Assembly (NCBI GenBank): GCA_963205235.1
Contig: CAUJIP010000015.1
Location: 1-61,204 of the forward strand
Source of the DNA: Pseudomonadota bacterium
GTDB lineage: Bacteria > Pseudomonadota > Alphaproteobacteria > Rhodobacterales > Rhodobacteraceae
Direction of reading: 5' to 3'
Length of the DNA: 61,204 bases
A model generated the notes under the pieces. That model saw only the letters and a program-made list of their open reading frames with translations. It was not told the DNA's origin and ran no database searches. How positions within the stretch are numbered: the stretch's first letter is position 1; every line of letters begins with the position of its first letter. The translations under genes and the position numbers were made by a program. Positions 21,514 through 30,017 of the stretch are shown in pieces.

Positions 21514-22405
21514 CCCGGGCGGCAAGACGTTCGCGGTGGATGACATAAAGACCCGATGAGACGATGATCGCGATCCCTGCCCATGTCAGGGCATTCGGGA
21601 AGTCGTCAAAGATCAGATAGCCGAAGATGACGGCGGTGATGATCTCGGAATAATGCAGCGGCGCAAGGGTCGAGGCCGGGGCATATTTCAGCGCATAGGT
21701 CATGGCCATATGGCTGATTGCTGCCCAGAATCCGACACCGAACAGCCAAAGCCAGTTCCAGCCTTCCGGCCAGATCGGGTCAAGCTCGGGGTGGCCGGTG
21801 CCATTGGCCAAAAGCATGACCGGCAGGCACAGAATGATGCCGGTCCAAGACGTGTGAAACTGCATGGTCACCGGATGCATCCAGGCGGAAATCGCGCGGG
21901 TGACCAGCATGTAGAAGGCGAAAAGGAACGCCGTCGCCAGCGGCCATAGGGCCACAAGGCCGAAGACGGCCAGCGAGGGCTGGATCACCAGCATCGCCCC
22001 GCAGAACCCCACCGCGCAGGCGGCGATGCGGCGGGGGCCGACATGGTCGCCAAAGATCAGGCTGCCAAGGATCAAAAGGATGAACGGCTCGACAAAGACG
22101 ATGGCCAGCGTATCGGCAATCGGCATCACCTTTACGCCGGACACGAAGGCATAGGTCGACACCAGAAGGAACAGCGCACGCAGGGTCGTGAGGAACAGCG
22201 CACGCGACGACAGGCGCAGCGTGAGGCGCATGATCAGGACGACCGGCAGCATCAGCGCCGCCTGAACCACGAACCGCGCTGCGGCGATCTGGCCGACAGG
22301 TACATTGTTTTCAGCGGCCAGCTTGGATGCGACATCCAGAAGCGGCGCAAGCGCACAGAAGGCGAGCATCAGAAGGATGCCCTGCAGGGTCTTGTCCTTG
22401 GTCAT
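21491..22405 (-). CDS. DMT-family (EamA) transporter
   Basis: Protein of 304 residues with about ten hydrophobic helices arranged as two EamA repeats (about 8-145 and 155-290). Typical features are FVEPFILLILGSLIFGDHVG closing the first repeat and YSEIITAVIFGYLIFDDFPN closing the second. Members export amino acids, metabolites or drugs across the inner membrane, and the substrate is not predictable. It converges with thiN, overlapping by 23 bases, and its C-terminal tail is basic (cytoplasmic). The ATG at 22405 is unambiguous. Confidence 0.85.
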   Translation of the reverse strand: MTKDKTLQGILLMLAFCALAPLLDVASKLAAENNVPVGQIAAARFVVQAALMLPVVLIMRLTLRLSSRALFLTTLRALFLLVSTYAFVSGVKVMPIADTLAIVFVEPFILLILGSLIFGDHVGPRRIAACAVGFCGAMLVIQPSLAVFGLVALWPLATAFLFAFYMLVTRAISAWMHPVTMQFHTSWTGIILCLPVMLLANGTGHPELDPIWPEGWNWLWLFGVGFWAAISHMAMTYALKYAPASTLAPLHYSEIITAVIFGYLIFDDFPNALTWAGIAIIVSSGLYVIHRERLAARVKRAEAI

Positions 22406-22547
22406 GCACCCTGCCTAGCCGCAGGTCCGGCGCGCTGCCTGCCTGAAAGCGACATCGCGCGGCATCGGGCGGTTTTCATGCAGAGCGCCCCTTTCAGGGT
22501 CGCAAGTCCTATGTCTCGTCGTCGGGCTTCGCCTCCTCCTCGGGCAT

Positions 22548-22621
22548 GGGGGCGCTTCGCCCCCCAAAGGCGGGCCTGACGGACCCGCCTTCCCCCCCGA
22601 GGATATTTGAGGAAGAGAAAG
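22548..22621. repeat. Intergenic repeat: two hairpins plus GGATATTTG-type element
   Basis: GGGGGCG/CGCCCCC (22548-22564) and AAGGCGGG/CCCGCCTT (22567-22591) are perfect stems. They are followed by CCCCCGAGGATATTTGAGG and AAGAGAAAG (22593-22621). Close relatives of the last element occur at 29201-29234 and, as an inverted pair, at 37934-38047. It lies just beyond the sdaA stop and could act as its terminator or mRNA stabiliser. Confidence 0.6.
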
Positions 22622-22633
22622 GGCTGGTCCCGT

Positions 22634-24013
22634 TCAGCAGTTCGGGACGTTCACCGCAAGGCCACCAAGGCTGGTTTCCTTGTATTTCTCATGCATGTCG
22701 TGGCCGGTCTGGCGCATGGTTTCGATGCAGACATCCAGACTGACAAGGTGCTGACCGTCGCCGCGCAGGGAAAGGCTGGCGGCGGAAACCGCCTTGATCG
22801 CACCCAGGCCGTTCCTCTCGATGCAAGGCACCTGCACCAGCCCCTTCACCGGATCGCAGGTCATGCCAAGGTGATGCTCCAGCGCGATTTCAGCTGCGTT
22901 TTCAACCTGTTCCGGCGTTGCCCCCAGCACGGCGGCAAGGCCAGCCGCACCCATCGCGGCGGCCGATCCAACCTCGGCCTGACAGCCGCATTCCGCGCCG
23001 GAAATGCTGGCGTTGTGCTTGCAAAGCCCACCGATGGCCGAGGCGGTCAGGAGGAAATCCCCGACCTTGGCGGGCGAGGCCCCCGGCACATGGTCCAGCC
23101 AATAGCGGATGACGGCGGGAACCACCCCTGCCGCGCCGTTGGTGGGGGCGGTCACGACCTGACCCCCTGCCGCGTTTTCCTCGTTCACCGCCATCGCGTA
23201 AAGCGACATCCAGTCGTTGATCGTGTGCGGCGGGGTCAGGTTCAGCCCGCGTTCGGCGATTAGCGCGTCATGGATCCCCTTGGCGCGGCGGCGCACTTTC
23301 AACCCGCCGGGAAGGATGCCTTCGCCCTTCATCCCGCGCGAGATACAGTCGTTCATCACCTGCCAGATCCGGTTGATCCCTGCGTCAAGTTCGGCTGCGG
23401 TGCGGAACTTGAGTTCGTTCGCCCGTTTCATCGCGGCAATCGACAGACCGGATTTCTTGGCCATGTCCAGCATTTCGGCGGCGGTTTCAAACGGATAGGG
23501 CACATCGGCCCGCGCCTTCGACTTGGCCCCACCGGCCTCGGCCAGTTCCGCCGCCGTCAGGACAAAGCCGCCGCCGATCGAATAATAGGTTTCCTCGCGG
23601 ATCACGTCGCCCTGGGCATCGGTCGCCTTCAGGATCATGCCATTGGCGTGGCCAGAAAGTGCCGGGCCATAGTCGAACAAAAGATCCTTGGCCGGATCGA
23701 ATGCCATCGTGCCAAGACCGGGAACCTCGATCACCTTGGTCTCTTTGATCCGCGCCAGCACTGCATCGGCCTTGTCGGCGTCATAGGTGGCAGGTTCAAA
23801 CCCGGCAAGGCCAAGGATCGTGGCCCGGTCGGTGGCATGGCCAACGCCGGTAAAGGCCAAAGACCCATGCAACGAGGCGCGCAGCCCGTGGAAATGGAAG
23901 GGCGAGGCGCGCAGCGTTTCAAGAAAGCGCGCGGCGGCGACCATCGGGCCCATCGTGTGGCTGGACGAGGGGCCGATGCCGACCTTGAACATGTCGAAGA
24001 CGGAAAGAAACAT
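22634..24013 (-). CDS. sdaA: L-serine ammonia-lyase (iron-sulfur, single chain)
   Basis: Protein of 459 residues with the beta domain first (MFLSVFDMFKVGIGPSSSHTMGPM) and the alpha domain second (TAPTNGAAGVVPAVIRYWLDH). Cysteines in SGAECGCQAEVG and the C-terminal PNC likely ligate and cap the [4Fe-4S] cluster. It deaminates L-serine to pyruvate and ammonia. Its ATG shares one base with the stop of the upstream GST gene (TGATG). It is therefore the last gene of a translationally coupled GST-GST-GST-sdaA unit, an arrangement for which I know no precedent. Confidence 0.94.
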   Translation of the reverse strand: MFLSVFDMFKVGIGPSSSHTMGPMVAAARFLETLRASPFHFHGLRASLHGSLAFTGVGHATDRATILGLAGFEPATYDADKADAVLARIKETKVIEVPGLGTMAFDPAKDLLFDYGPALSGHANGMILKATDAQGDVIREETYYSIGGGFVLTAAELAEAGGAKSKARADVPYPFETAAEMLDMAKKSGLSIAAMKRANELKFRTAAELDAGINRIWQVMNDCISRGMKGEGILPGGLKVRRRAKGIHDALIAERGLNLTPPHTINDWMSLYAMAVNEENAAGGQVVTAPTNGAAGVVPAVIRYWLDHVPGASPAKVGDFLLTASAIGGLCKHNASISGAECGCQAEVGSAAAMGAAGLAAVLGATPEQVENAAEIALEHHLGMTCDPVKGLVQVPCIERNGLGAIKAVSAASLSLRGDGQHLVSLDVCIETMRQTGHDMHEKYKETSLGGLAVNVPNC

Positions 24014-24678
24014 CAGGCACCTGCATGGGTGAAAGGGTGGGCGCCAAGACCTTCGTCAGCAGCAACGCGCTGGACGGAAGGGCGGTTTTCATGGGCGACA
24101 AGGACGGCACGCAGCATTGGAAACTCGGCCAGATTGATCCGGTAAGGTTCGGGCGGCAACGAGGTCAGCCAGCGGACAAGCACCCCGATATACAGGCCCA
24201 GAACGCCGGGATGATCGGCGGACAGCCAGCGCGGAGACTGCGTGGCAAGCATGGCCTCGATCAGGCCAAGGCGGGCAACGACCTGATCATGGGCCGTGGC
24301 GCGGGCGGCGTCGGTATTGGCCTCGCCCGCCGGGCGGTGCGGGTAGAACATCGCCAGCGCCGCCTGATGCAGCGCGTTCGAGGTGAAGAACAGCCAGGAC
24401 AGGAACGCCCCCCGATCCGTGTCATTCGGGCCGGGGCCAAGGCGACCGGTCTTGTCGACCAGCCACAGAAGGATGGCAGCGGTTTCGAACATCGGGCCGT
24501 CATCGGTTTCCAGCGCCGGGATCAGGCCCACCGGGTTGATCCTGCGGTATTCCGCGCTTTGCAGCGCGCCAGCATCGAAATCGACAATCGACAGTGTGTG
24601 GGGCAGTTCCAGTTCTTCCAGCGCCATGCGGACAATGGTCGAGGCGAAGTCGGGGGCGTGATGCAGGGTCAGATTCAT
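24013..24678 (-). CDS. Glutathione S-transferase family protein (copy 1)
   Basis: Protein of 221 residues with an N-terminal thioredoxin-like domain (MNLTLHHAPDFASTIVRMALEEL, cis-Pro in GLIPALE, and the DGPMFETAAILLWL glutathione-binding segment) and an all-helical C-terminal domain. In place of the classic catalytic Tyr or Cys near the start there is FAST, so a serine or threonine may serve, as in some beta/theta-like GSTs. The start ATG lies 3 bases after the stop of the next GST. Its C-terminus (GAHPFTHAGA) is shared with the other two copies, showing recent paralogy. Confidence 0.85.
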   Translation of the reverse strand: MNLTLHHAPDFASTIVRMALEELELPHTLSIVDFDAGALQSAEYRRINPVGLIPALETDDGPMFETAAILLWLVDKTGRLGPGPNDTDRGAFLSWLFFTSNALHQAALAMFYPHRPAGEANTDAARATAHDQVVARLGLIEAMLATQSPRWLSADHPGVLGLYIGVLVRWLTSLPPEPYRINLAEFPMLRAVLVAHENRPSVQRVAADEGLGAHPFTHAGA

Positions 24679-24681
24679 CGG

Positions 24682-25356
24682 TCAACCTTGGGGTGCGGTG
24701 AAAGGGGTGGGGCCAAGTGCATCGGCCTCGGCGACCTTGCGGGCAGCCGGGCTGGTTTCGTGTGCGGCAAGGACCGACCGCAGTGCCGGGAAGGGACGCA
24801 GCGAAAACCGCATCTCTGGGTCTTTCGGCAGGTAGATCGCCCAGCGGAACAGGATGCCCAGATAATGCCCAAGCGCCCCGGACGAAGCGGACGAAAGCCA
24901 ATCAGGCCGCTGTTCTGTCAGCATTGTCTCGATCAGACTGCACTGGATATTCAGCCGTTCAAGCGCGGCAGCGGCCATCTGTGCAGCAGCCGCCTCACCT
25001 GCAAGCCGCTCGGGGTGGATCATGTCCATCACGGTCGGGTGCAGGGTGTTGGAAACAAAGGACAGCCAGGACAGGAAGGCCGCCCGGTCCGGTTCACCCT
25101 GGCGCGGGCCAAGCCCGCCAAAGCTTTCATTCAGCCAAAGAAGGATCGCGACCGTTTCGAACATCGGGCCGTCGGGCGTTTCCATCGCCGGGATCAGGCC
25201 CTGCGGATTGATCGCGCGAAACCAGGGGGCGCTGAAATCGCCTTCGTCCCGGTCCATCAGGCGAATCTGGAACGGCACCCCGATCTCTTCCAGCGCAAGG
25301 TGGATGATCGACGAGGCCCAGTCGGGGATGTGATAGAGAGTGAGGGGAGAGGTCAA
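24682..25356 (-). CDS. Glutathione S-transferase family protein (copy 2)
   Basis: Protein of 224 residues, same architecture as its neighbours: LYHIPDWASSIIHLALEEIG, GLIPAMETPDGPMFETVAILLWL, and a C-terminal ALGPTPFT motif. The first codon appears to be TTG (25356-25354), overlapping the TGA of the upstream GST as TTGA. GGAAGGA lies about eight bases upstream. It is thus coupled to copy 3 and precedes copy 1 by 3 bases. The substrate and the glutathione reaction are unknown. Confidence 0.83.
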   Translation of the reverse strand: MTSPLTLYHIPDWASSIIHLALEEIGVPFQIRLMDRDEGDFSAPWFRAINPQGLIPAMETPDGPMFETVAILLWLNESFGGLGPRQGEPDRAAFLSWLSFVSNTLHPTVMDMIHPERLAGEAAAAQMAAAALERLNIQCSLIETMLTEQRPDWLSSASSGALGHYLGILFRWAIYLPKDPEMRFSLRPFPALRSVLAAHETSPAARKVAEADALGPTPFTAPQG

Positions 25357-26033
25357 AGGACGCTTCCTTCCGGCGGATTCGGCTGCTGGGGGTCGGTGAA
25401 GGGATGCTTGCCCAACCCCTCGGCCCGGGCGGTGACGGGGGTTTCGACCCGCGCTTCCTGCCCCTGCGCCAGCGCTTCAAGCGCCGGGAAGGCGGCAAGA
25501 TCCATCCAGCGCGGGGCATCGACCGGGTAAAGATGCGCCCAGCGCGACAGGACGACGGCATAGACGCCCAAGGGCTTGGCCGGGGCGAAAAGCCGGGGGT
25601 GCTGGCGGATCGCGGCGTCGATCAGGGTAAAATGGCGGATCATGCGGGCCGTCATGATTTCCAGATGCGCGGGATGGGCCTCGGTCGGGGCATATTGGTG
25701 CGGGTAGAAGATCGTGCGCAGGTCGGCATGGGCGGTGTTCGACAGGAAGAACAGCCATTGTAGAAAGGCAGCACGATCCGCCTCGCCCGGCAGCGGGCCA
25801 AGGTGGTGGGTATCCGACAGCCAAAGCAGGATCGCCGCCGTCTCGGCAATGGCGCCATGCGGGGTTTCCAGCACCGGGACCAGGCCCGTGGGGTTCAGGC
25901 GGCGATAGGCGGCACTGTCCTGTTGCTTGGCAGCGCGGTTCACCAGCGCCGTGCGATAGGGAATCCCGGCCCCGTCAAGGACAAGGCGGATGATCAGCGA
26001 GGCATTGTCGGGCGCGTAATGAAGCGTGTACAT
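25353..26033 (-). CDS. Glutathione S-transferase family protein (copy 3)
   Basis: Protein of 226 residues: MYTLHYAPDNASLIIRLVLDG opens the thioredoxin-like domain, GLVPVLETPHGAIAETAAILLWL carries the glutathione-site E-S/T-A pattern, and a helical domain ends with GLGKHPFTDP as in the other copies. It is the first gene of the GST-GST-GST-sdaA unit, and the promoter should lie in 26034-26131, just after the DUF2177 gene. The ATG at 26033 is chosen because the upstream frame is unrelated to the family. Confidence 0.85.
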   Translation of the reverse strand: MYTLHYAPDNASLIIRLVLDGAGIPYRTALVNRAAKQQDSAAYRRLNPTGLVPVLETPHGAIAETAAILLWLSDTHHLGPLPGEADRAAFLQWLFFLSNTAHADLRTIFYPHQYAPTEAHPAHLEIMTARMIRHFTLIDAAIRQHPRLFAPAKPLGVYAVVLSRWAHLYPVDAPRWMDLAAFPALEALAQGQEARVETPVTARAEGLGKHPFTDPQQPNPPEGSVL

Positions 26034-26131
26034 CGGGGCCTTGGGGCAACTTCGGCAAGACTCGCGCAAGTCTAGCGCGGCCGCAGGGCGAAAAGCGACC
26101 CCCCAACGCCGTTTGGCGCACCAGAGGCGGC

Positions 26132-26524
26132 CTAGCCGTGGATCGCCCGGGTCAGCGTCACCCCGGCCCAGGCTGAGACTGCCGTCAGCAGCCCGCCCCA
26201 GGTGACATCGGTCACCACCATCGTCCAGTGCCAATCCTTCATCACGCTCCACGAGGTGAATTCATAGGTGCCATAGGCCATGAGGCCGATGATCAGCGCG
26301 GGCACCACCAGCGGCGCGCCGGTCTTGATCGCGGGCAGCGACACCAGCGTCACCAGACCCGCCACATAGGCCAGATAGAACAGCGCGGCGGGGGCCATCC
26401 GGATCGGTTCCGCCAGCAAGGGACCGATGTGGCGGGTGAACAGGGGTTTCATCACCAGCGTCAGCATGAGCGCATCCAGGATCAGGAAGACGGCGGCAGT
26501 GGTGGCGTAAAGGGTGAAGGTCAT
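26132..26524 (-). CDS. DUF2177 integral membrane protein
   Basis: Protein of 130 residues with four hydrophobic helices. It shows the family pattern: LDALMLTLVMKPLFTRHIGPL after the first helix, then GLMAYGTYEFTSWSVMKDWHW and a terminal TDVTWGG segment. DUF2177 proteins are small inner-membrane proteins of unknown role. The ATG at 26524 has an excellent AAGGAG ribosome-binding site eight bases upstream, which settles the start; the longer frame is not conserved. It is probably transcribed on its own or with the GST unit 98 bases downstream. Confidence 0.86.
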   Translation of the reverse strand: MTFTLYATTAAVFLILDALMLTLVMKPLFTRHIGPLLAEPIRMAPAALFYLAYVAGLVTLVSLPAIKTGAPLVVPALIIGLMAYGTYEFTSWSVMKDWHWTMVVTDVTWGGLLTAVSAWAGVTLTRAIHG

Positions 26525-26623
26525 TGGGATCTCCTTTCGGCAGGAGATAGCGCGGTTTGTCGGGATGGGTAGGGGTGAACGGCGGCACCGCGCGCGCCCG
26601 CGCGGGTCAATGCAGGGTGACGC

Positions 26624-26682
26624 ACCCCGGCCTTGCGCCGGGGTCTCTGGTTGAAAGGGAGGTCCCGGGTCAGGCCCGGGAC
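26624..26682. repeat. Two GC-rich palindromes in a 265-base non-coding stretch
   Basis: ACCCCGG/CCGGGGT (26624-26644) and GTCCCGGG/CCCGGGAC (26662-26682, 5-base loop) are perfect inverted repeats. The GTCCCGGGTCAGGCCCGGGAC form is a dispersed motif I associate with alphaproteobacterial intergenic DNA. The rest of 26525-26789 shows no credible gene. Confidence 0.55.
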
Positions 26683-26789
26683 GGGGTTGGAGGTGGATCA
26701 ACCAGGGTGTTGCATGGCTCGGCCGGGCATCCGCGGGAGGGACCGTATTCGTCATGGCACCGCGATGCGGGTGGTGATCCGGGGATTTT

Positions 26790-26858
26790 GTAGGGTGGGG
26801 TTTTACCCCACCATGCGGGGGTGGGAGGTGGGTTTGGTGGGGTCGAACCCCACCCTAC
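26790..26858. repeat. REP-like palindromic element, 13-bp terminal inverted repeats
   Basis: GTAGGGTGGGGTT at 26790-26802 and its perfect complement AACCCCACCCTAC at 26846-26858 bound a 69-bp element; a second internal pairing (GGTGGGG/CCCCACC) is possible. The stop codon of the HEPN-like gene (26855-26857, TAG on the minus strand) lies inside the right arm. The same architecture, with a different core, occurs at 32728-32787. Confidence 0.7.
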
Positions 26859-27670
26859 GCATGCTTAACTGGAATACCACTTTTCGTCATCAAATCGATG
26901 AGACCGTTGCAAATTAGACCAGAAACACCAGTGTAAAAGGTGCAAATTTCAGCCAGTTCATGGTTGGCAAGGAGCAGTCTTTCACCGACTGCAAACCGCT
27001 TCTCGCGCAACACCTTCTTTGCGATAACTTGTGCACCACCGGACGACTTCACGACATGCCCGCTGCTGATAGCCAAATCAATGGGTATCTCTTCAAGGCC
27101 ATCAACAAGCAGCACATCCATTGCCGTCCATTCCAGACAAAGATCTGATCCATCAGTGCAATCCCGAGCACGCACATAACCCGCGCCATGTGAGAGGCAG
27201 TTTCGAGCGAAATGCATCGAAGAAATACACTTCAGCCAATGATCATCGACAGCAACGATTGATGCCAGCTTTTGAAGCTTAGTTTTGACGCTGGAAATGT
27301 CTCTGAAGGCCACATCTTCGAGCACATAATCAGATGGAAGCCGTGCTCCGTGCAGACTGATGGCCTTGGACCAATTCCATACTTGATTGAGAAACAACTC
27401 AAAGTACGAATGTAGCTCCCTCAAGGCGCTTCCCAGAATCCAGCTGTCGAACTCCTCTAGCGCGACGCTCGCCGCTTCGGCCGCAACTGGTGACGGCCAG
27501 AAAGAATGCTTGCTAGTCGCACCAAGAGAGAAGTCCGTAAAGTTCTTCGCATCTTTCTCGCGAGTGGCAGCTATTGTCACAAAGGCACTTGCCCGCCGCG
27601 CGCCCAAATGCGCGACGTTCAGAAGCTCATCAGCATGAATATGAATTAAGGGGCTTAGGTCCTCACTCAC
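26855..27670 (-). CDS. HEPN-like protein with an RNxxxH motif, accessory
   Basis: Protein of 271 residues, largely helical, with RNCLSH at residues 156-161 inside [17 protein letters not shown]. This is the R-N-x3-H pattern of HEPN ribonucleases and RiboL-PSP-HEPN proteins. An amphipathic helix about 70 residues upstream ([18 protein letters not shown]) fits the same fold. The GTG at 27670 overlaps the thyX TGA as GTGA, with GGAGG eight bases upstream inside thyX, so I prefer it to the GTG at 27697. Base composition is clearly lower in GC than the neighbours and codon use is irregular, a sign of transfer. RNase activity and a defence role are inference. Confidence 0.62.
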   Translation of the reverse strand: MSEDLSPLIHIHADELLNVAHLGARRASAFVTIAATREKDAKNFTDFSLGATSKHSFWPSPVAAEAASVALEEFDSWILGSALRELHSYFELFLNQVWNWSKAISLHGARLPSDYVLEDVAFRDISSVKTKLQKLASIVAVDDHWLKCISSMHFARNCLSHGAGYVRARDCTDGSDLCLEWTAMDVLLVDGLEEIPIDLAISSGHVVKSSGGAQVIAKKVLREKRFAVGERLLLANHELAEICTFYTGVSGLICNGLIDLMTKSGIPVKHA

Positions 27671-28572
27671 CCCCAAACCTCCACAAACTCCCTCCACTCG
27701 CCTTTGCTCATGCCGGAGTCTTCCTGGCCAACCGCCTCACCTGCCAGACGCCGTTTCAAGACCGCAATCGCCTTGCCCGAAAGCGTCACCCCGCCCATCC
27801 GGTAATCCTCAAATGCCGCATAGGCCAGCGGCACCCAGTCCTTCACACAAGCCGCAATTGCCTCGGCGTAGACGCGGATTTCGTATTGGGCGTGGGGGTC
27901 GGCGCGCAGGCGCAGGAAGTGGAAGAGGTTGTGCAGGTCGACCTTCCAGTACCACTGGGTGTAGATGTTGGCGGGCAGGTTCATCCGGGCAAGTTCGCGG
28001 GCAAGGCCCTGCTGGCCGTCCTGGCTTAGCATCGCCTCGTAATGGTCATAGGCGCGGTTGGCGTCGGATTTCAGCAGGTCGAGGACGCGGGCGGCTTCTT
28101 CGCCTTGCAGGACCTCTCCCCTGCCCTGATTGTTCACAACAGATTGTGCCGCAAGCTGTTCGGGGGCCGGGATATAGAATTCGCGGTCCAGAACCGAATA
28201 GCGGGCGGAGTATTCGTTGACGTTGGCAGTGCGGTGGCGGATCCACTGGCGGGCGACGAAGACGGGGAGTTTGACGTGAAGCTTGACCTCGCACATCTCG
28301 AACGGGGTCGAGTGCCAGTGGCGCATCAGATAGCGGATCAGGCCTTCGTCGTTCTGGACATGCTTGGTGCCCGCGCCATAGGACACGCGGGCGGCCTGGA
28401 CGATGGCGGAATCGTCGCCCATATAGTCGATGACGCGGATGAAACCGTGGTCAAGCACGGGGTGGGCGCGGTAAAGATGGGCCTCCATCCCCTCGCTTAC
28501 CGCGCGGAGGGTTTGGCGCGGGGTGCTGCGGGCCGCTTCGATTTCGGCGAGCTGTTCGGGGGTAAGCGGCAT
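27667..28572 (-). CDS. thyX: FAD-dependent thymidylate synthase
   Basis: Protein of 301 residues with the ThyX signature [15 protein letters not shown] at about 112-126 (RHRxxxxNExSxRY) and the downstream helix [17 protein letters not shown] that completes the flavin/dUMP site. It makes dTMP from dUMP with methylenetetrahydrofolate, NADPH and FAD, independent of ThyA. The ATG at 28572 has GGAGG six bases upstream. Its last codons supply the ribosome-binding site of the overlapping HEPN-like gene, so the two are read from one message. Confidence 0.95.
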   Translation of the reverse strand: MPLTPEQLAEIEAARSTPRQTLRAVSEGMEAHLYRAHPVLDHGFIRVIDYMGDDSAIVQAARVSYGAGTKHVQNDEGLIRYLMRHWHSTPFEMCEVKLHVKLPVFVARQWIRHRTANVNEYSARYSVLDREFYIPAPEQLAAQSVVNNQGRGEVLQGEEAARVLDLLKSDANRAYDHYEAMLSQDGQQGLARELARMNLPANIYTQWYWKVDLHNLFHFLRLRADPHAQYEIRVYAEAIAACVKDWVPLAYAAFEDYRMGGVTLSGKAIAVLKRRLAGEAVGQEDSGMSKGEWREFVEVWG

Positions 28573-28664
28573 CGCGGCCTCCGTTAAGATGCGAGTCGGT
28601 GTAGACTATAGCTTGCGGGCCGGGGCGGGGATACCGCAAGATGTCCGGGTGTCACGGGGAGAGA

Positions 28665-29096
28665 ATGATGACGATCAGGTATTTGCACACGATGGTCCGG
28701 GTGAAGGATCTGGAAAAGTCGATGAAGTTCTATGCGCTGTTGGGGCTGGTCGAAACGCGGCGGTACGAAAACGAAGGCGGGCGGTTCACGCTGGTGTTCA
28801 TGGCCCCGCCGGGGCAGGAGGATTGCCCGGTGGAGCTGACCTATAACTGGGACGGAGACACCGGGTTACCGTCGGACAGCCGGCATTTCGGGCATCTGGC
28901 CTATGAGGTGGACGACATCCACGCCACCTGCGCGCATCTGATGGCGCATGGGGTGGTGATCAACCGCCCGCCGCGGGATGGGCGGATGGCGTTTGTGCGG
29001 TCGCCGGACAATGTGTCGATCGAGTTGTTGCAGAAGGGTGCGGCCAAGACCCCGGCGGAACCCTGGATCAGCATGGCCTCGACCGGGCACTGGTAA
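28665..29096 (+). CDS. gloA: Lactoylglutathione lyase (glyoxalase I)
   Basis: Protein of 143 residues with two VOC modules. The first begins RYLHTMVRVKDLEKSMKFY, with the metal-ligand histidine at residue 8, and continues to PVELTYNW with a ligand glutamate. The second begins HFGHLAYEVDD with the second histidine and ends SIELLQ with the final glutamate. It converts the methylglyoxal-glutathione hemithioacetal to S-lactoylglutathione. The ATG at 28665 follows GGGGAGAG; the ATG at 28668 is an alternative. It is divergent from thyX with a 92-base gap. Confidence 0.92.
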   Translation: MMTIRYLHTMVRVKDLEKSMKFYALLGLVETRRYENEGGRFTLVFMAPPGQEDCPVELTYNWDGDTGLPSDSRHFGHLAYEVDDIHATCAHLMAHGVVINRPPRDGRMAFVRSPDNVSIELLQKGAAKTPAEPWISMASTGHW

Positions 29097-29200
29097 GGGT
29101 TAACGGAAGGGCTGAACGGCGTTCGGGGACGTCTTGCAAACGTCTTCCTTTCGTCTTCCCTTGCGCGGGCGGCGGGAAGGGTTAACGCCGCAAGGAAGGC

Positions 29201-29234
29201 GCCTTCGGCGAGAGTATTTGCGCCAAGAGGAAGG
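29201..29234. repeat. Short intergenic repeat (GAGAGTATTTG...AAGAGGAAG type)
   Basis: GCCTTCGGCGAGAGTATTTG followed by CGCCAAGAGGAAG. It is related to the element at 22593-22621 (GAGGATATTTGAGGAAGAG) and to both arms of 37934-38047. It lies in the 185-base gap between gloA and the convergent barrel gene, where it could terminate either transcript. Confidence 0.5.
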
Positions 29235-29281
29235 GCGGAGAGGGTCCGGCTGCAGGTCATGACAGCGGCCGGACGCCGGGA

Positions 29282-29923
29282 TCAGAAGCGGAACCCAACC
29301 CGCAGGGACAGGGTGCCGAAATCGCCTTCGACATTGGTATTGGCGATCTGGGGAACGGCTGAGGCAAAATTCTCGGTGTCGAAATTGCGCCAGAGATATT
29401 CAAGGCCAACGGTCATCCGGTCGGACACGGCAAAATCGACCCCGGCACCATAGGCGACGCCCGTACCGGAGATGCTGTCGAAACCTTCCTCCGTCCATTC
29501 GCCCTTGGTCAGGCCAAGAACGGCGTAGACCAGGGTCTTCTGACTGGCGTAGCCAAGCTTTCCTTTCAGGTCGAGGAAACTGGTGAAGCCATAATCGGTG
29601 TCATATTCCACGTTGCCCTTCGAATAGGCCAGTTCGCCACCATAGACCATGTTGCCGCGCTGGACATTGAAACCGGCAAAAAGCCCAGTGAGCGAGCCGT
29701 CAACGGCCTCTCGCGTATCGGGGGCATCGTAGACGAAATATTGCATGTCACCGTTCGAGGTTCCGACGGCAAGCCCGGCATAGGCGCCGGACCAATCCAA
29801 CGCGGCAACAGTCGCGGCGGGCGGTATCATCGGTGGCTCGGGTTCGACTGTGGTCGGGCCACCAGCCAGCGCCGCGATGGGAAGCAACGTTACAAGGGCT
29901 GCAGCGGCAAGAGGTTTTTGCAT
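29282..29923 (-). CDS. Outer-membrane beta-barrel protein (Omp25/31-like)
   Basis: Protein of 213 residues with a signal peptide (MQKPLAAAALVTLLPIAALAG), a short Pro/Glu-rich linker and an eight-stranded barrel. The landmarks are LDWSGAYAGLAVGTSNGD near residue 42 as the first strand pair, GGELAYSKGNVEYDTD in the middle and the closing strand TLSLRVGFRF ending in phenylalanine, the classic BAM recognition end. It resembles the small porin-like Omp25/Omp31 and opacity-type proteins of Alphaproteobacteria. It is monocistronic and converges with gloA. Confidence 0.82.
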   Translation of the reverse strand: MQKPLAAAALVTLLPIAALAGGPTTVEPEPPMIPPAATVAALDWSGAYAGLAVGTSNGDMQYFVYDAPDTREAVDGSLTGLFAGFNVQRGNMVYGGELAYSKGNVEYDTDYGFTSFLDLKGKLGYASQKTLVYAVLGLTKGEWTEEGFDSISGTGVAYGAGVDFAVSDRMTVGLEYLWRNFDTENFASAVPQIANTNVEGDFGTLSLRVGFRF

Positions 29924-30017
29924 GGTCAACTCCAGCGATGATTGAATGCGAAAGTCTAGGCCGGTGACTTGCACAAACGCAATGGTGCAGCAGGTCCCTG
30001 CGTCAAATCGCGCCGTC

